A stretch of 64,000 nt of DNA, from the NCBI GenBank assembly GCA_035566895.1, contig DATMQA010000118.1, positions 18,251-82,250 on the forward strand, written 5' to 3'. The translations under genes and the position numbers were made by a program. The notes under the pieces are model-generated. The model worked only from the letters and a program-made list of their open reading frames with translations. It was not told where the DNA came from and searched no databases. Of this stretch, positions 8,009 to 15,832 are shown in pieces (the stretch's first letter is position 1; each line of letters starts with the position of its first letter). This stretch comes from DATMQA01 sp035566895. GTDB taxonomy: Bacteria > Verrucomicrobiota > Verrucomicrobiia > Limisphaerales > UBA8199.

Positions 8009-8845
8009 ATGCACCGCTGGCGTAAATTCAAGAACGGCCTGATGCAGGTTGTCACCTGCGCCTGCGCTTTGCTGGTCATCACCCCGCTGGCGCTGCTCTT
8101 TTATCATTTGCTCAAGTCCGGCCTCGGCTCCATCAACTGGGCGTTCTTCACCCAATTGCCAAAACCAGTGGGTGAGGCCGGCGGTGGCATGGCCAATGCC
8201 ATTGTTGGCACCTTCGAGCTGGTCGGTCTCGCGGCTTTGCTCGGGGTGCCGGTGGGCGTCCTCGGCGGCATCTTTTTGTCCGAATACGGCTCGGTGCGGC
8301 TCAATTTTTGGATTCGCCTGGGTGCGGACGTCCTCAATGGCGTGCCTTCAATCATCTGGGGCATGGTCGTGTACGCGCTGGTGGTCGTGCCGATGAAAGG
8401 TTTTTCCGCCCTGGCGGGCGGGATCGTCCTCGGCATGATCATGGTGCCGCTGATTATGCGCACGACCGAGGAAGTGCTGGCGCTGGTGCCCAACGGCTAC
8501 CGCGAGGCCGCCCTGGCGCTGGGCATTGCCAAATGGCGGGCCATCGTGCAAATTGTCGTCCGCACCGCCCTCAAAGGCATCATCACCGGCATCCTCCTGG
8601 CGGGGGCGCGGGTCGCCGGCGAGACGGCGCCGTTGCTGTTCACTGCGTTTGGAAATCGGTTTTGGAACCATCACCTGACTGACCCGATCGCAGCGCTGCC
8701 GCTCCAGATTTTTAATTATGCCATCTCCCCCTACGAAGACTGGCATCGCCAGGCCTGGGCCGGCGCCCTGGTCTTGCTCTTGTTTGTCGCCCTGGTCAAT
8801 GTCAGCGTCCGCGTGCTGACTCGTGACCGGTTCAGCCACAGGTAG
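8009..8845 (+). CDS. pstA: Phosphate ABC transporter permease PstA
   Basis: A 278-residue inner-membrane permease, partner of PstC. The frame is open upstream to 7886, but that part is translated repeat (HHPSSIIHH), so the ATG at 8009 (MHRWRKFKNGLMQ) was chosen. Six hydrophobic segments are visible. Typical PstA features are LNGVPSIIWGMVVYALVVV and the EAA-like loop YREAALALGIAKWRAIVQIV, followed by AGARVAGETAPLLFTAFGNR. It is co-directional with pstB, 12 bases downstream. Confidence 0.93.
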   Translation: MHRWRKFKNGLMQVVTCACALLVITPLALLFYHLLKSGLGSINWAFFTQLPKPVGEAGGGMANAIVGTFELVGLAALLGVPVGVLGGIFLSEYGSVRLNFWIRLGADVLNGVPSIIWGMVVYALVVVPMKGFSALAGGIVLGMIMVPLIMRTTEEVLALVPNGYREAALALGIAKWRAIVQIVVRTALKGIITGILLAGARVAGETAPLLFTAFGNRFWNHHLTDPIAALPLQIFNYAISPYEDWHRQAWAGALVLLLFVALVNVSVRVLTRDRFSHR

Positions 8846-8857
8846 TGGCGCTCGCGT

Positions 8858-9727
8858 ATGCTCATGGCTACTGAACCACAGAAAGAACTGCCACGGCCGG
8901 CCGCACCACTTCTGGCGGTGCCTAAGCCTGTGCCGTCTCAGACCCGGGCCGCCCAGGCGCCGGGCACCGTGCCCTCGGCTCTGACGGTGCGCGACCTCTC
9001 GGTCTTCTTCGGCGATAACCAGGTCCTCAAGCGCGTCTCCCTGGATGTCCCCGCGCGCGCGGTCACCGCGATTATCGGCCCGAGCGGCTGCGGCAAATCG
9101 ACCTTTCTCCGCGCTCTCAACCGCCTGCACGAACTGGTCCCCACCGCCCGCATGGAGGGTGAAATCCTGCTCTTTGGCCAGGACATTTACGGCCGCGCGG
9201 TCGAGCCGGTGGTGGTCCGCCGCCGAGTGGGGATGGTGTTCCAGAAATCCAATCCGTTCCCGACCATGTCCATCGCGGACAACGTCACCGTCGGCCTGCG
9301 GCTCAACGGCGTGCGCAACCGCCAGGTCCTGGCCCAGCGCATGGAACAGTCCCTGAACATGGCCGCCTTGTGGGACGAGGTGAAGGACCGCCTCGGCGCT
9401 CCGGCCATCAGCCTCTCCGGGGGCCAGCAACAGCGCCTGTGCATCGCGCGCGCCCTGGCCGTCCAGCCGGAAGTCCTGCTGATGGACGAGCCGGCTTCGG
9501 CGCTCGACCCGCTGGCCACCGGCAAGATCGAGGACTTGATCCTCGAATTGAAAAAGGATTACACCATTGTTATCGTGACCCATAACATGCAACAGGCGGC
9601 CCGCATTTCCGATTTCACGGCGTTCTTGTACCTCGGCGAACTGGTGGAATATGGCACTACTTCGAAAATCTTCACCAGCCCGTCCAAAAAACGCACCGAA
9701 GACTACGTGACCGGGCGCTTCGGGTAA
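8858..9727 (+). CDS. pstB: Phosphate ABC transporter ATP-binding protein
   Basis: A 289-residue ATPase that drives phosphate import through PstCA. Walker A GPSGCGKST is at residues 74-82, the signature LSGGQ at 186-190 and Walker B VLLMDEP at 206-212. The PstB-specific segment VGMVFQKSNPFP precedes the signature. The N-terminus carries an extra Pro/Ala-rich stretch of about 40 residues before the ABC domain, longer than in typical PstB. Two in-frame ATG codons (residues 1 and 3) are possible starts. phoU follows after nine bases. Confidence 0.95.
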   Translation: MLMATEPQKELPRPAAPLLAVPKPVPSQTRAAQAPGTVPSALTVRDLSVFFGDNQVLKRVSLDVPARAVTAIIGPSGCGKSTFLRALNRLHELVPTARMEGEILLFGQDIYGRAVEPVVVRRRVGMVFQKSNPFPTMSIADNVTVGLRLNGVRNRQVLAQRMEQSLNMAALWDEVKDRLGAPAISLSGGQQQRLCIARALAVQPEVLLMDEPASALDPLATGKIEDLILELKKDYTIVIVTHNMQQAARISDFTAFLYLGELVEYGTTSKIFTSPSKKRTEDYVTGRFG

Positions 9728-9736
9728 GTTTAATCT

Positions 9737-10396
9737 ATGGTTCACTTCGAACAGGAATTGGCGGATTTAAAAAGCAGGCTGTTGACGATGGCCAGCCATG
9801 CCGAGACCGCGGTCAAGCGGGCCATTGAGGCGCTGGTGACGCGTGATTACGACCTGGCCCTGCGCGTGCGGGGCGAGGATGAGGTGATCGATCGGTTCGA
9901 GGTTGATATTGATGAAACCGCCATCCAGTTGCTGGCCAAGGCGCCGCTGGCCAGCGATCTGCGGCTCATCGCCGTCGCGATGAAAATTTCTCAGAACCTT
10001 GAAAGGGTAGGGGACGAAGCTACCAAGATCGCCAACCGCGCGCGCGACCTCAGCCAGGAACCCCCGCTCAAACTCGTCGTCGCCATCCCGCAACTGGCCG
10101 ACCTCGCCCTCCAAATGCTCAAAGATGCGCTCGATGCCTTCGTCAACCAGGACCCGGCGGCCGCTCGCGCGATCATCCCGCAGGACAAGCAAGCCGATGC
10201 TTTGAACAAAGAAATTCACCGCCAACTCGCGCACCAGATGAGCCAGGATGCCGAGACTATTTCCCGCTGCCTCAATCTTATGGTCGTGGCCAAGAGCCTC
10301 GAACGCATTGCCGATCACGCCAAAAATGTCGCCGAAGAAGTCGTCTTTCTTTGCGAAGCCCAGGATATCCGCCACACCGGCAAAACCACTCCCTAG
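9737..10396 (+). CDS. phoU: Phosphate transport regulator PhoU
   Basis: A 219-residue all-helical protein with two PhoU repeats (about residues 10-100 and 115-205). They carry the metal-binding-type acidic motifs RVGDEATKIANRA and ERIADHAKNVAEEVVF. In other bacteria PhoU restrains phosphate uptake and signals phosphate sufficiency to a PhoR-type kinase. It is last in the pst unit, as is usual. The partner two-component genes are not in this window; the receiver protein at 12228 lacks a DNA-binding domain. Confidence 0.94.
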   Translation: MVHFEQELADLKSRLLTMASHAETAVKRAIEALVTRDYDLALRVRGEDEVIDRFEVDIDETAIQLLAKAPLASDLRLIAVAMKISQNLERVGDEATKIANRARDLSQEPPLKLVVAIPQLADLALQMLKDALDAFVNQDPAAARAIIPQDKQADALNKEIHRQLAHQMSQDAETISRCLNLMVVAKSLERIADHAKNVAEEVVFLCEAQDIRHTGKTTP

Positions 10397-10458
10397 CTCC
10401 ACACTTTGGCGCCCTCCTTTGTCCCCCACTTTGCCGGAACGGCAACCTTGTTGGCGCT

Positions 10459-10536
10459 TGGAATTTGAAGTTTTCATGGAGTTTGAAGTTTGGAATTTGG
10501 AGCTTTTCTGGTGTTTGGTGTTTGGTGTTTGGTGTT
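10459..10536. repeat. Short tandem repeats between phoU and the oxidoreductase
   Basis: TGGTGTT is repeated four times without interruption at 10509-10536. It is preceded at about 10459-10502 by related GGAATTTGAAGTTT/GGAGTTTGAAGTTT words. The strand is strongly T/G biased against its G+C-rich surroundings. No gene is evident in 10397-10652. Confidence 0.55.
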
Positions 10537-10652
10537 TATTCCCTTATTCCCCCCGAATTCCATTGACGCGCCAAACCGGTTTTGCTCTTTCTTACTCATG
10601 CTCTCGAAGCCTTGTTGCCGCCGTACTGCCGTTTGAAATCCGCCGCATTGCC

Positions 10653-11993
10653 ATGACCTCCCCCCGCTCCTTTTCTCGCCGCTCGTTTCTCAAAGGTCTC
10701 GGTGCCACTGCGCTAGCCGCCCCTTTCGTCACGCGCGGCCTCATGGCGCAGTCGCCCAACAGCGTCCTGCGGCATGCCAGCTTCGGCGCCAGCGGTATGG
10801 CCTGGTCCGATCTCGGCGAATTCGGCCGGCTCAAGGCATTTGAATTGGTGGCCGTCGCGGAAGTGGACCTGAACCGGACGGTCGAACTGAAAAAGCAGTT
10901 CCCCCAAGCCCGGATTTACCAGGATTGGCGCGAGTTGCTCGACCGGGAGGCCAGGCATATCGACTCCGTCAACGTCTCCACGCCCGACCATATGCATGCG
11001 GTCATGGGAATGAGCGCGATGCAACTGGGCAAACACGTCTATGGCCAGAAACCGCTCGCCCATGATTTGTTCGAGGTCCGGAAACTGACAGAGTTTGCCG
11101 CGAAGAAAAAGCTCGTCACCCAAATGGGCATCCAGATTCATGCCACCAGCCATTACCAGTTGGCGACCATTTTGATTCAGGCCGGCGCCGTCGGCCGCAT
11201 CAAGGAAATCCACTCCTGGTGCCCGAAATCCTGGGGCGACCCGAACCCGCGCCCGGACCGCACCGACCCGGTGCCGCCCGGGTTCGATTGGGATCTGTGG
11301 CTCGGCACCTGCGCCCAGCGCCCCTTCCTGGGCAGTGCCTATTATCATCCGGCCAATTGGCGCAAGCGGCTCGATTTCGGCACCGGCACCTTCGGCGATA
11401 TGGGCTGCCATATCTTCGACCCGGTCTTCGATTCCCTGGGATTGGGCGCGCCGATGTCCGTGCGGTCCGAAGGCCCGGCGCCAAACAAATGGAACTGGGC
11501 GATGGACTCGCGCATCCAGTATGTCTTCCCCGGCACGCGCTTCACCGCCGATACGACCCTGCCGGTGACCTGGTATGACGGCGAGCAGAAACCGCCGGCG
11601 GACGTGCTGGCGCTGCTCGAAGGCGACGAACGGCCCAATACCGGCTCCATTTTCGTCGGCACCCTGGGCACGCTGGTGCTGCCGCACATCAACCGCCCGC
11701 TGCTCTATCCGGATAAAAAGTTCAAGAATTTCAAATACCCGGAGATCACGTCGGGAAATCATTGGGGCGATTTTGTCGCCGCTTGCCTGGGCCACGGACG
11801 GACGGCGGCTAACTTCGGCTATGCCGGGCCGCTCACCGAAGCGGTCCTGCTCGGCGGCGTCGCCTCCCGTTTTCCCCAAACCACCATCAAATGGGACGCG
11901 TCCAGGTTGGAATTCGATTTGCGCGAGGCCAACCAGTTCGTTCGGCGCGAGTACCGCGCGGGCTGGGGCGTGAAGGAACTGTCCTGGTCTTAA
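10653..11993 (+). CDS. Tat-exported Gfo/Idh/MocA-family oxidoreductase
   Basis: A 446-residue NAD(P)-dependent dehydrogenase-like protein. The ATG at 10653 was chosen because it begins a twin-arginine signal (SRRSFLKGLGATALAAPFV from residue 8). The frame is open further upstream without such a signal. An N-terminal Rossmann part covers about residues 35-170 and includes DHMHAVMGMSAMQLGKHVYG, QKPLAHDLFEVRKL and the EKPL-type QKPL motif. The C-terminal substrate domain has a GDMGCHIFD motif. Exported members are abundant in Verrucomicrobiota and Planctomycetota and are thought to act on sugars. The substrate is unknown. Confidence 0.88.
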   Translation: MTSPRSFSRRSFLKGLGATALAAPFVTRGLMAQSPNSVLRHASFGASGMAWSDLGEFGRLKAFELVAVAEVDLNRTVELKKQFPQARIYQDWRELLDREARHIDSVNVSTPDHMHAVMGMSAMQLGKHVYGQKPLAHDLFEVRKLTEFAAKKKLVTQMGIQIHATSHYQLATILIQAGAVGRIKEIHSWCPKSWGDPNPRPDRTDPVPPGFDWDLWLGTCAQRPFLGSAYYHPANWRKRLDFGTGTFGDMGCHIFDPVFDSLGLGAPMSVRSEGPAPNKWNWAMDSRIQYVFPGTRFTADTTLPVTWYDGEQKPPADVLALLEGDERPNTGSIFVGTLGTLVLPHINRPLLYPDKKFKNFKYPEITSGNHWGDFVAACLGHGRTAANFGYAGPLTEAVLLGGVASRFPQTTIKWDASRLEFDLREANQFVRREYRAGWGVKELSWS

Positions 11994-12145
11994 ATCATAA
12001 TCCTGGTCGGAATCTTAATCGTAATCTTTCGTTCCGATCCTGTCCTCGTTCTCGTCCTCGATTTCCTCTGAATCGCCGAGATGAAAGAGGAATACGACCG
12101 GCATGCAAAAGAGATTACGATTAAGATTACGACCAGGATTGCGAT
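11993..12145. repeat. Palindromic element with TAATC/GATTA arms
   Basis: The arm 11993-12027 (AATCATAATCCTGGTCGGAA and onward) is inverted at 12112-12145, with matching blocks CAATCCTGGTCGTAATC and TTAATCGTAATCT. The left arm begins on the last base of the stop codon of the oxidoreductase gene. The spacer carries C/T-rich TCCTCGTTCTCGTCCTCG. This fills most of the gap to the response-regulator gene. Confidence 0.65.
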
Positions 12146-12227
12146 AAGGCCCGCCGCCCTTCCCCTCGTTACCGAATCGTAACCTTCCCGACATGGTGCC
12201 GTGCAGTGAACCTGCTAAACCGGCATC

Positions 12228-12602
12228 ATGCGAAAGAAGATTCTCGTGGTCGAGGATGACGCTGAATTGGTCGAGTTGCTGCGCTTCAATCTGAAAGCAG
12301 CGGGCTTCTCGGTGGGCACCGCTGCCGACGGGATCGAGGCGCTCAAAAAGGCCCGGTCGCTGCTTCCCGACTTGATTCTCCTGGACCTGATGTTGCCGGA
12401 ACTGGACGGGTTTGCCGTATGCGAGATACTGCGCCGGGATTCGGCGTTGGCCTCCGTTCCGATTATCATGGTCACAGCGCTTTCCAGCCAACTGGCGCGG
12501 CTCAGCGGCCTGGAAGCGGGCGCCAACGAGTACATCACCAAGCCCTTCAGCCTCAAACAGCTCTTGATGACGGTGGAGGCACGCTTGCAACGGGCGGCTT
12601 AA
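12228..12602 (+). CDS. Receiver-only response regulator
   Basis: A 124-residue CheY-like receiver with no output domain. The acidic pocket is E9/D10/D11, the phospho-acceptor is D53 (LLDLMLPELDG), the switch threonine is T83 and the conserved lysine K105 (ITKPFS). The sequence of the fold resembles receivers of the OmpR/PhoB type, but the protein stops right after helix 5. It could shuttle phosphate or act by protein contact. No kinase is adjacent; a histidine kinase cluster lies some 35 kb away in the Wsp-like operon. Confidence 0.9.
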   Translation: MRKKILVVEDDAELVELLRFNLKAAGFSVGTAADGIEALKKARSLLPDLILLDLMLPELDGFAVCEILRRDSALASVPIIMVTALSSQLARLSGLEAGANEYITKPFSLKQLLMTVEARLQRAA

Positions 12603-12676
12603 CTTGTCGAGGTTCAAGAAAAAATCCGGATCCCCATCATTTTGCCTCAATGATTCTGCCTCAAATTCCGGGTCCC

Positions 12677-13171
12677 CTAGCCTTGGATGCGTTTCCTCTT
12701 TCGTTTGTGCTGAAAATCCCAAATGCCAATCGCGATGCAAAACACTGCCAGGAACAATTCGCCCAGCGGTTTGAGGCGGTGCTGATCGTAGGCCTGCCAA
12801 ATCGAATAGCCGCCAATGCAAACTCCGGCGAGCACAAAGTACCACCACTTCCACTTTTCACCCTCGCTCTCGGCCCGGGAGCCGGGTGACGCAAAACGCG
12901 TGGCGGCGGCAGCGAAAGGAGCGTCAGCAGGAGCAGAAGCAGGAGCGGGAGCAGCGGACGGCACCGGCATACTCAATCTGACACCGGCGGGGGCTGCGGC
13001 GGGCGTGGCGGGCGCGGCGGGCAAACTCCGGGCGATAATCTCGTTGGCTGCAGGTGTGCCATCGGCGCCACACACCGGACACGCAACGGGCATAGGCATG
13101 CGATTGTTGACCGGTTCGATATCAAAGGCGTAACGCTGCCCGCAGTCGCATTGTATCTTTATTGGAATCAT
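12677..13171 (-). CDS. Zinc-ribbon membrane protein of unknown function
   Basis: A 164-residue protein. The ATG at 13171 is preceded by AGAAAGGAC at good spacing; the longer open frame upstream is repeat-derived. The N-terminus has a CXC...CXXC zinc-ribbon pattern (IQCDCGQRYAFDIEP, then VACPVCGADG). An Ala/Pro-rich linker (about residues 50-100) follows, then two hydrophobic segments (WWYFVLAGVCIGGYSIW and LFLAVFCIAIGIW) and a basic tail KRKRKR. Similar CXCG-ribbon proteins are common in Verrucomicrobiota. No function is known to me. It is convergent with the response regulator. Confidence 0.7.
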   Translation of the reverse strand: MIPIKIQCDCGQRYAFDIEPVNNRMPMPVACPVCGADGTPAANEIIARSLPAAPATPAAAPAGVRLSMPVPSAAPAPASAPADAPFAAAATRFASPGSRAESEGEKWKWWYFVLAGVCIGGYSIWQAYDQHRLKPLGELFLAVFCIAIGIWDFQHKRKRKRIQG

Positions 13172-13307
13172 GGTTGTGTCCTTTCTAATCGTTGTGCGAT
13201 GCCGTCTGTCATGGTGCAACGAATGGTGTCCTGGGAATATTGTACCTTGGAAATCCAAATTGCAATCCGGAAGGGGAAACCTAAATCCTCGCCTAAACTC
13301 TAGTTGA

Positions 13308-13368
13308 GAACCACGAAATACACACGAAAGAAGAACCTTTTCGTGTGTTTGGTGTATTTCGTGGTTTC
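13308..13368. repeat. Short hairpin repeat with CACGAAATACAC arms
   Basis: GAACCACGAAATACACACGA (from 13309) is inverted at 13337-13368 (TTCGTGTGTTTGGTGTATTT and onward), with a loop of about seven bases. The right arm carries a few extra bases. It lies between the zinc-ribbon gene and the sigma-like pseudogene and could form a strong RNA hairpin. Confidence 0.6.
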
Positions 13369-13429
13369 TCTCCGCAGGGCCGTGCAGAGGTCCGATCCCT
13401 GACCGCATCGGCTTTATGATTCTGTCCTG

Positions 13430-14361
13430 TCATGATTCTGTCGGTCCATCTTTACCTGGCCTCGCCAGGAATTCGTCCTGAATGATAGGGACCTTAAACT
13501 TCAGGAGACCGCCCACCGCTTCCTTTTCTCCATTCTTTGCGCTCTTTGTGTTCTCTTGTGGCAAATCCGCTTTCTTGGGTCCAGCGCAACGACTCACGGC
13601 AACTTGGATTTTCCCCCTTGTCGCCACCGACCCATTGCCGTTCCCTTCGTGTCCATTGGTGTCCATTCGTGGTCCCGCCTCCCCGTATCTCCGCATCCAT
13701 CTCCCAAATCGGTAATCCATCACCTTCCGTTCCAGCCGTTTCCGCGCCGCCGTTACCGCTCCCACCCCGATCCCCAGCTCCTCCGCGATCTCACGCCGCT
13801 TGAATACCCCTTGCACAGACACCTAAACACTCCCCGCGCCCCTTTGTCCCTGCCTAAATAAATATCCACCTCCACTTCTCTCCGCGCCCGCGCCGCTTCC
13901 TCCTCATGCCGCATCGCCTCCTCGCTCGGATCGGCTATCGTTCCGGCGATCGTCGGAAAAATACTTTGCAACTCTCCATCTGCCCGCGCCGGCAGGATGT
14001 CCCACTCGTTCCGCATCTCCCGCGTCTCTTTCAATGCGTGTAGCCTCCTCACCTCGTTGCTCACCAGCCGTTCCAGTTCCCTCGTCAGCCGCTCCCACGT
14101 CCAACCCAGCGCCAGCCGGCACTCCCCAGGCAGCATTGCCGCTGCCGCCTCCGACGCCACGCTCTCCGCATCATGCCCCTCCGGCAGCACCCGGCCCCCG
14201 AACTTCACCCCGCGCCAACGCCGCCCCCTTATCTGTCCTTTGGCAAAAAGCCTCGCGTGCTTCAGCAGTTCCTTCCAGTCTTCCCACTGCAATCTTTCCA
14301 GCACCCAGTCTCTCACCCGGCTTGGCAGCCCCAATGTCGTTCCTGTCTTCGGCGTTTTCAT
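13430..14361 (-). pseudogene. Sigma-factor-like protein, broken by one frameshift
   Basis: Read from ATG 14361 (MKTPKTGTTLGLPSRVRDWV), the first part has an ECF sigma region-2-like pattern (HDAESVASEAAAAML, then LVSNEVRRLHALKETR). It loses frame at a run of four C on the plus strand, 13807-13810. Adding one base there joins it to a region-4-like helix-turn-helix in the next frame (FKRREIAEELGIGVGAVTAA, then RKRLERKV), giving about 310 residues. Beyond the helix-turn-helix the C-terminus is translated repeat DNA (MDTNGHEGNGNG, and ENTKSAKNGEKE). The match to sigma factors is judged by pattern only. It is divergent from the Gp27-like gene at 15018. Confidence 0.6.
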
Positions 14362-15017
14362 TTTAGCCCCGCGCGTCCCAATCACCCACCGTTTGTAAAA
14401 CGCATCACCTTCCATGCCACAAACCGCCTCCCCCCAACCTTCCAACCTCACACTTTTGTTTTTCCAAAAGCAAAAAATGTAAAAACCCCTCCCCGCCCAT
14501 CCCAAAATATTTTCAAAAATACCGCCGCCCGATGGAAAATTCCGACTTCTAACCTTCCTTAATATATAGAGGGTCGTGTTGTCACGGCCCCCGGTGCTCA
14601 GGGCGCTCACCCGCCCGAAACGCCAATTATTTGAAATATTTGAAATATGAAAACTCGAATCGACAATATCGGCGGCACAGAAAAGTGCCAAACGCCGAGC
14701 CCCCTGATTAGCCCGCCGCTTCCGCAGGGTCGGCGGCTGTTTCCTGGAAACCAAACCGCTTTGGAGGTGTCCTTCCCGCTCTCGCTCGCCTCCGAATTAA
14801 GGCTGAATCAAACCAATTCAAGGTATTTGAAGCCAGATGAAGCCTATTCGCGGATAAAGTGCCCGCTTCCATCTGCCTCAATTCCCAAACTCCTCGGTGC
14901 GCGGCTTCCTTCGCCTCTTCCCGCCTTCGCTGTCACTTTCCTCCCGGCCCGCTCCCAGCGATGTAACCATTTCCCGGTAAACTCCACCTATTCCCACCAA
15001 TTCGCGGATAAACTACC
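14362..15017. other. Intergenic region between the sigma-like and Gp27-like genes
   Basis: There is no convincing gene in these 656 bases. An A+T-rich patch at about 14555-14590 contains TTAATATATA and TTGTCA, and its reverse (TGACAA, 11 bases, TATATATT) looks like a promoter for the sigma-like gene. ATTTGAAAT is repeated at about 14629-14647. ATTCGCGGATAAA occurs at 14846-14858 and again at 15000-15012, just in front of the Gp27-like start, and could be a binding site. Confidence 0.4.
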
Positions 15018-15500
15018 ATGCTTATGAACACCTCTGGCTCCGACAGCCCAAACCCCAACTCACCCACACGCCTCACCGAAGCCTTCCACGAGGCCGCGCA
15101 TTTCATCCTCCACCGCCGGCGTGCCGGCAAAATCGCCCGCCTCCCTGCCCCCATCCGTGAGAAAATAAACCTCATGCTCCTGGACGGTGTCCCCTACGCC
15201 ACCATCGTCGCTCGTCTTGGCGACGCCGGCAAAGGCCTCAACAAAGACAACCTCTCCCGCTGGCGGAAAGCTGACCACCAGGATTGGCTCGCCGAACAGA
15301 CCTGGTGCCAGGCCACCGCCGCTCGGCCTGCACCCTCCCCGCAAGTCAAGCATATCGCCCTCCTGCTCCAGCAACTCGACGCTGACACCCTCAAGGACAC
15401 TATCGCCCGTCGTCCGGACAAATTTGTTCCCACCATGAACCTGATGGCCAGATTCTGCCACCTCTCCGCCGATCCGACCCAAAGTAAGCCTGATACCTGA
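15018..15500 (+). CDS. Small Gp27-like (DUF3486-type) putative DNA-binding protein
   Basis: A 160-residue soluble protein. The central part (about residues 33-75) reads GKIARLPAPIREKINLMLLD then GVPYATIVARLGDAGKGLNK, with an NLSRWRKADHQDWL end. This pattern resembles Mu-like Gp27/DUF3486 phage proteins and small terminase-type helix-turn-helix proteins, and similar proteins occur repeatedly in Verrucomicrobiota. The remainder is helical. It is divergent from the sigma-like gene, and the pair may form one mobile or selfish cassette. A second possible start lies two codons downstream. Family assignment is tentative. Confidence 0.6.
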   Translation: MLMNTSGSDSPNPNSPTRLTEAFHEAAHFILHRRRAGKIARLPAPIREKINLMLLDGVPYATIVARLGDAGKGLNKDNLSRWRKADHQDWLAEQTWCQATAARPAPSPQVKHIALLLQQLDADTLKDTIARRPDKFVPTMNLMARFCHLSADPTQSKPDT

Positions 15501-15832
15501 TAACCAGTCTGGAAGCAACGCATGACAGAAAGAGCCTCCTCGCAGCCGACCGGGTTGTGCCAAAATGGCGCGGTTTTCTGGCGCACTTGGCACACGTGGC
15601 ACACTTTTGGTGGCACACTTTCGCCGGGTCCGCCGTTCGGTCCGGAGGAGACGTGTTGATTTTTAATTCCGGCAACTCGTTGATTAAAAGGAAGGTAAAC
15701 GACCGTGAGATTCGAGGGGTGCCGCACGGCGGAGCGCGGAGAGAGGTTTGGCACAGTTGCTGCCGAGGTGGCAGTGAATGTCTTTGACGCCTCGCCCATG
15801 TTCCCGTAGCGTTTGAACGTCCTGGTTCTACC
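15501..15832. other. Intergenic region before secA with TGGCACAC repeats
   Basis: No convincing gene is seen in these 332 bases. TGGCRCAC occurs at 15579, 15588, 15597 and 15611 (9-base steps, then 14). No strong promoter or terminator was recognised ahead of secA. Confidence 0.4.
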
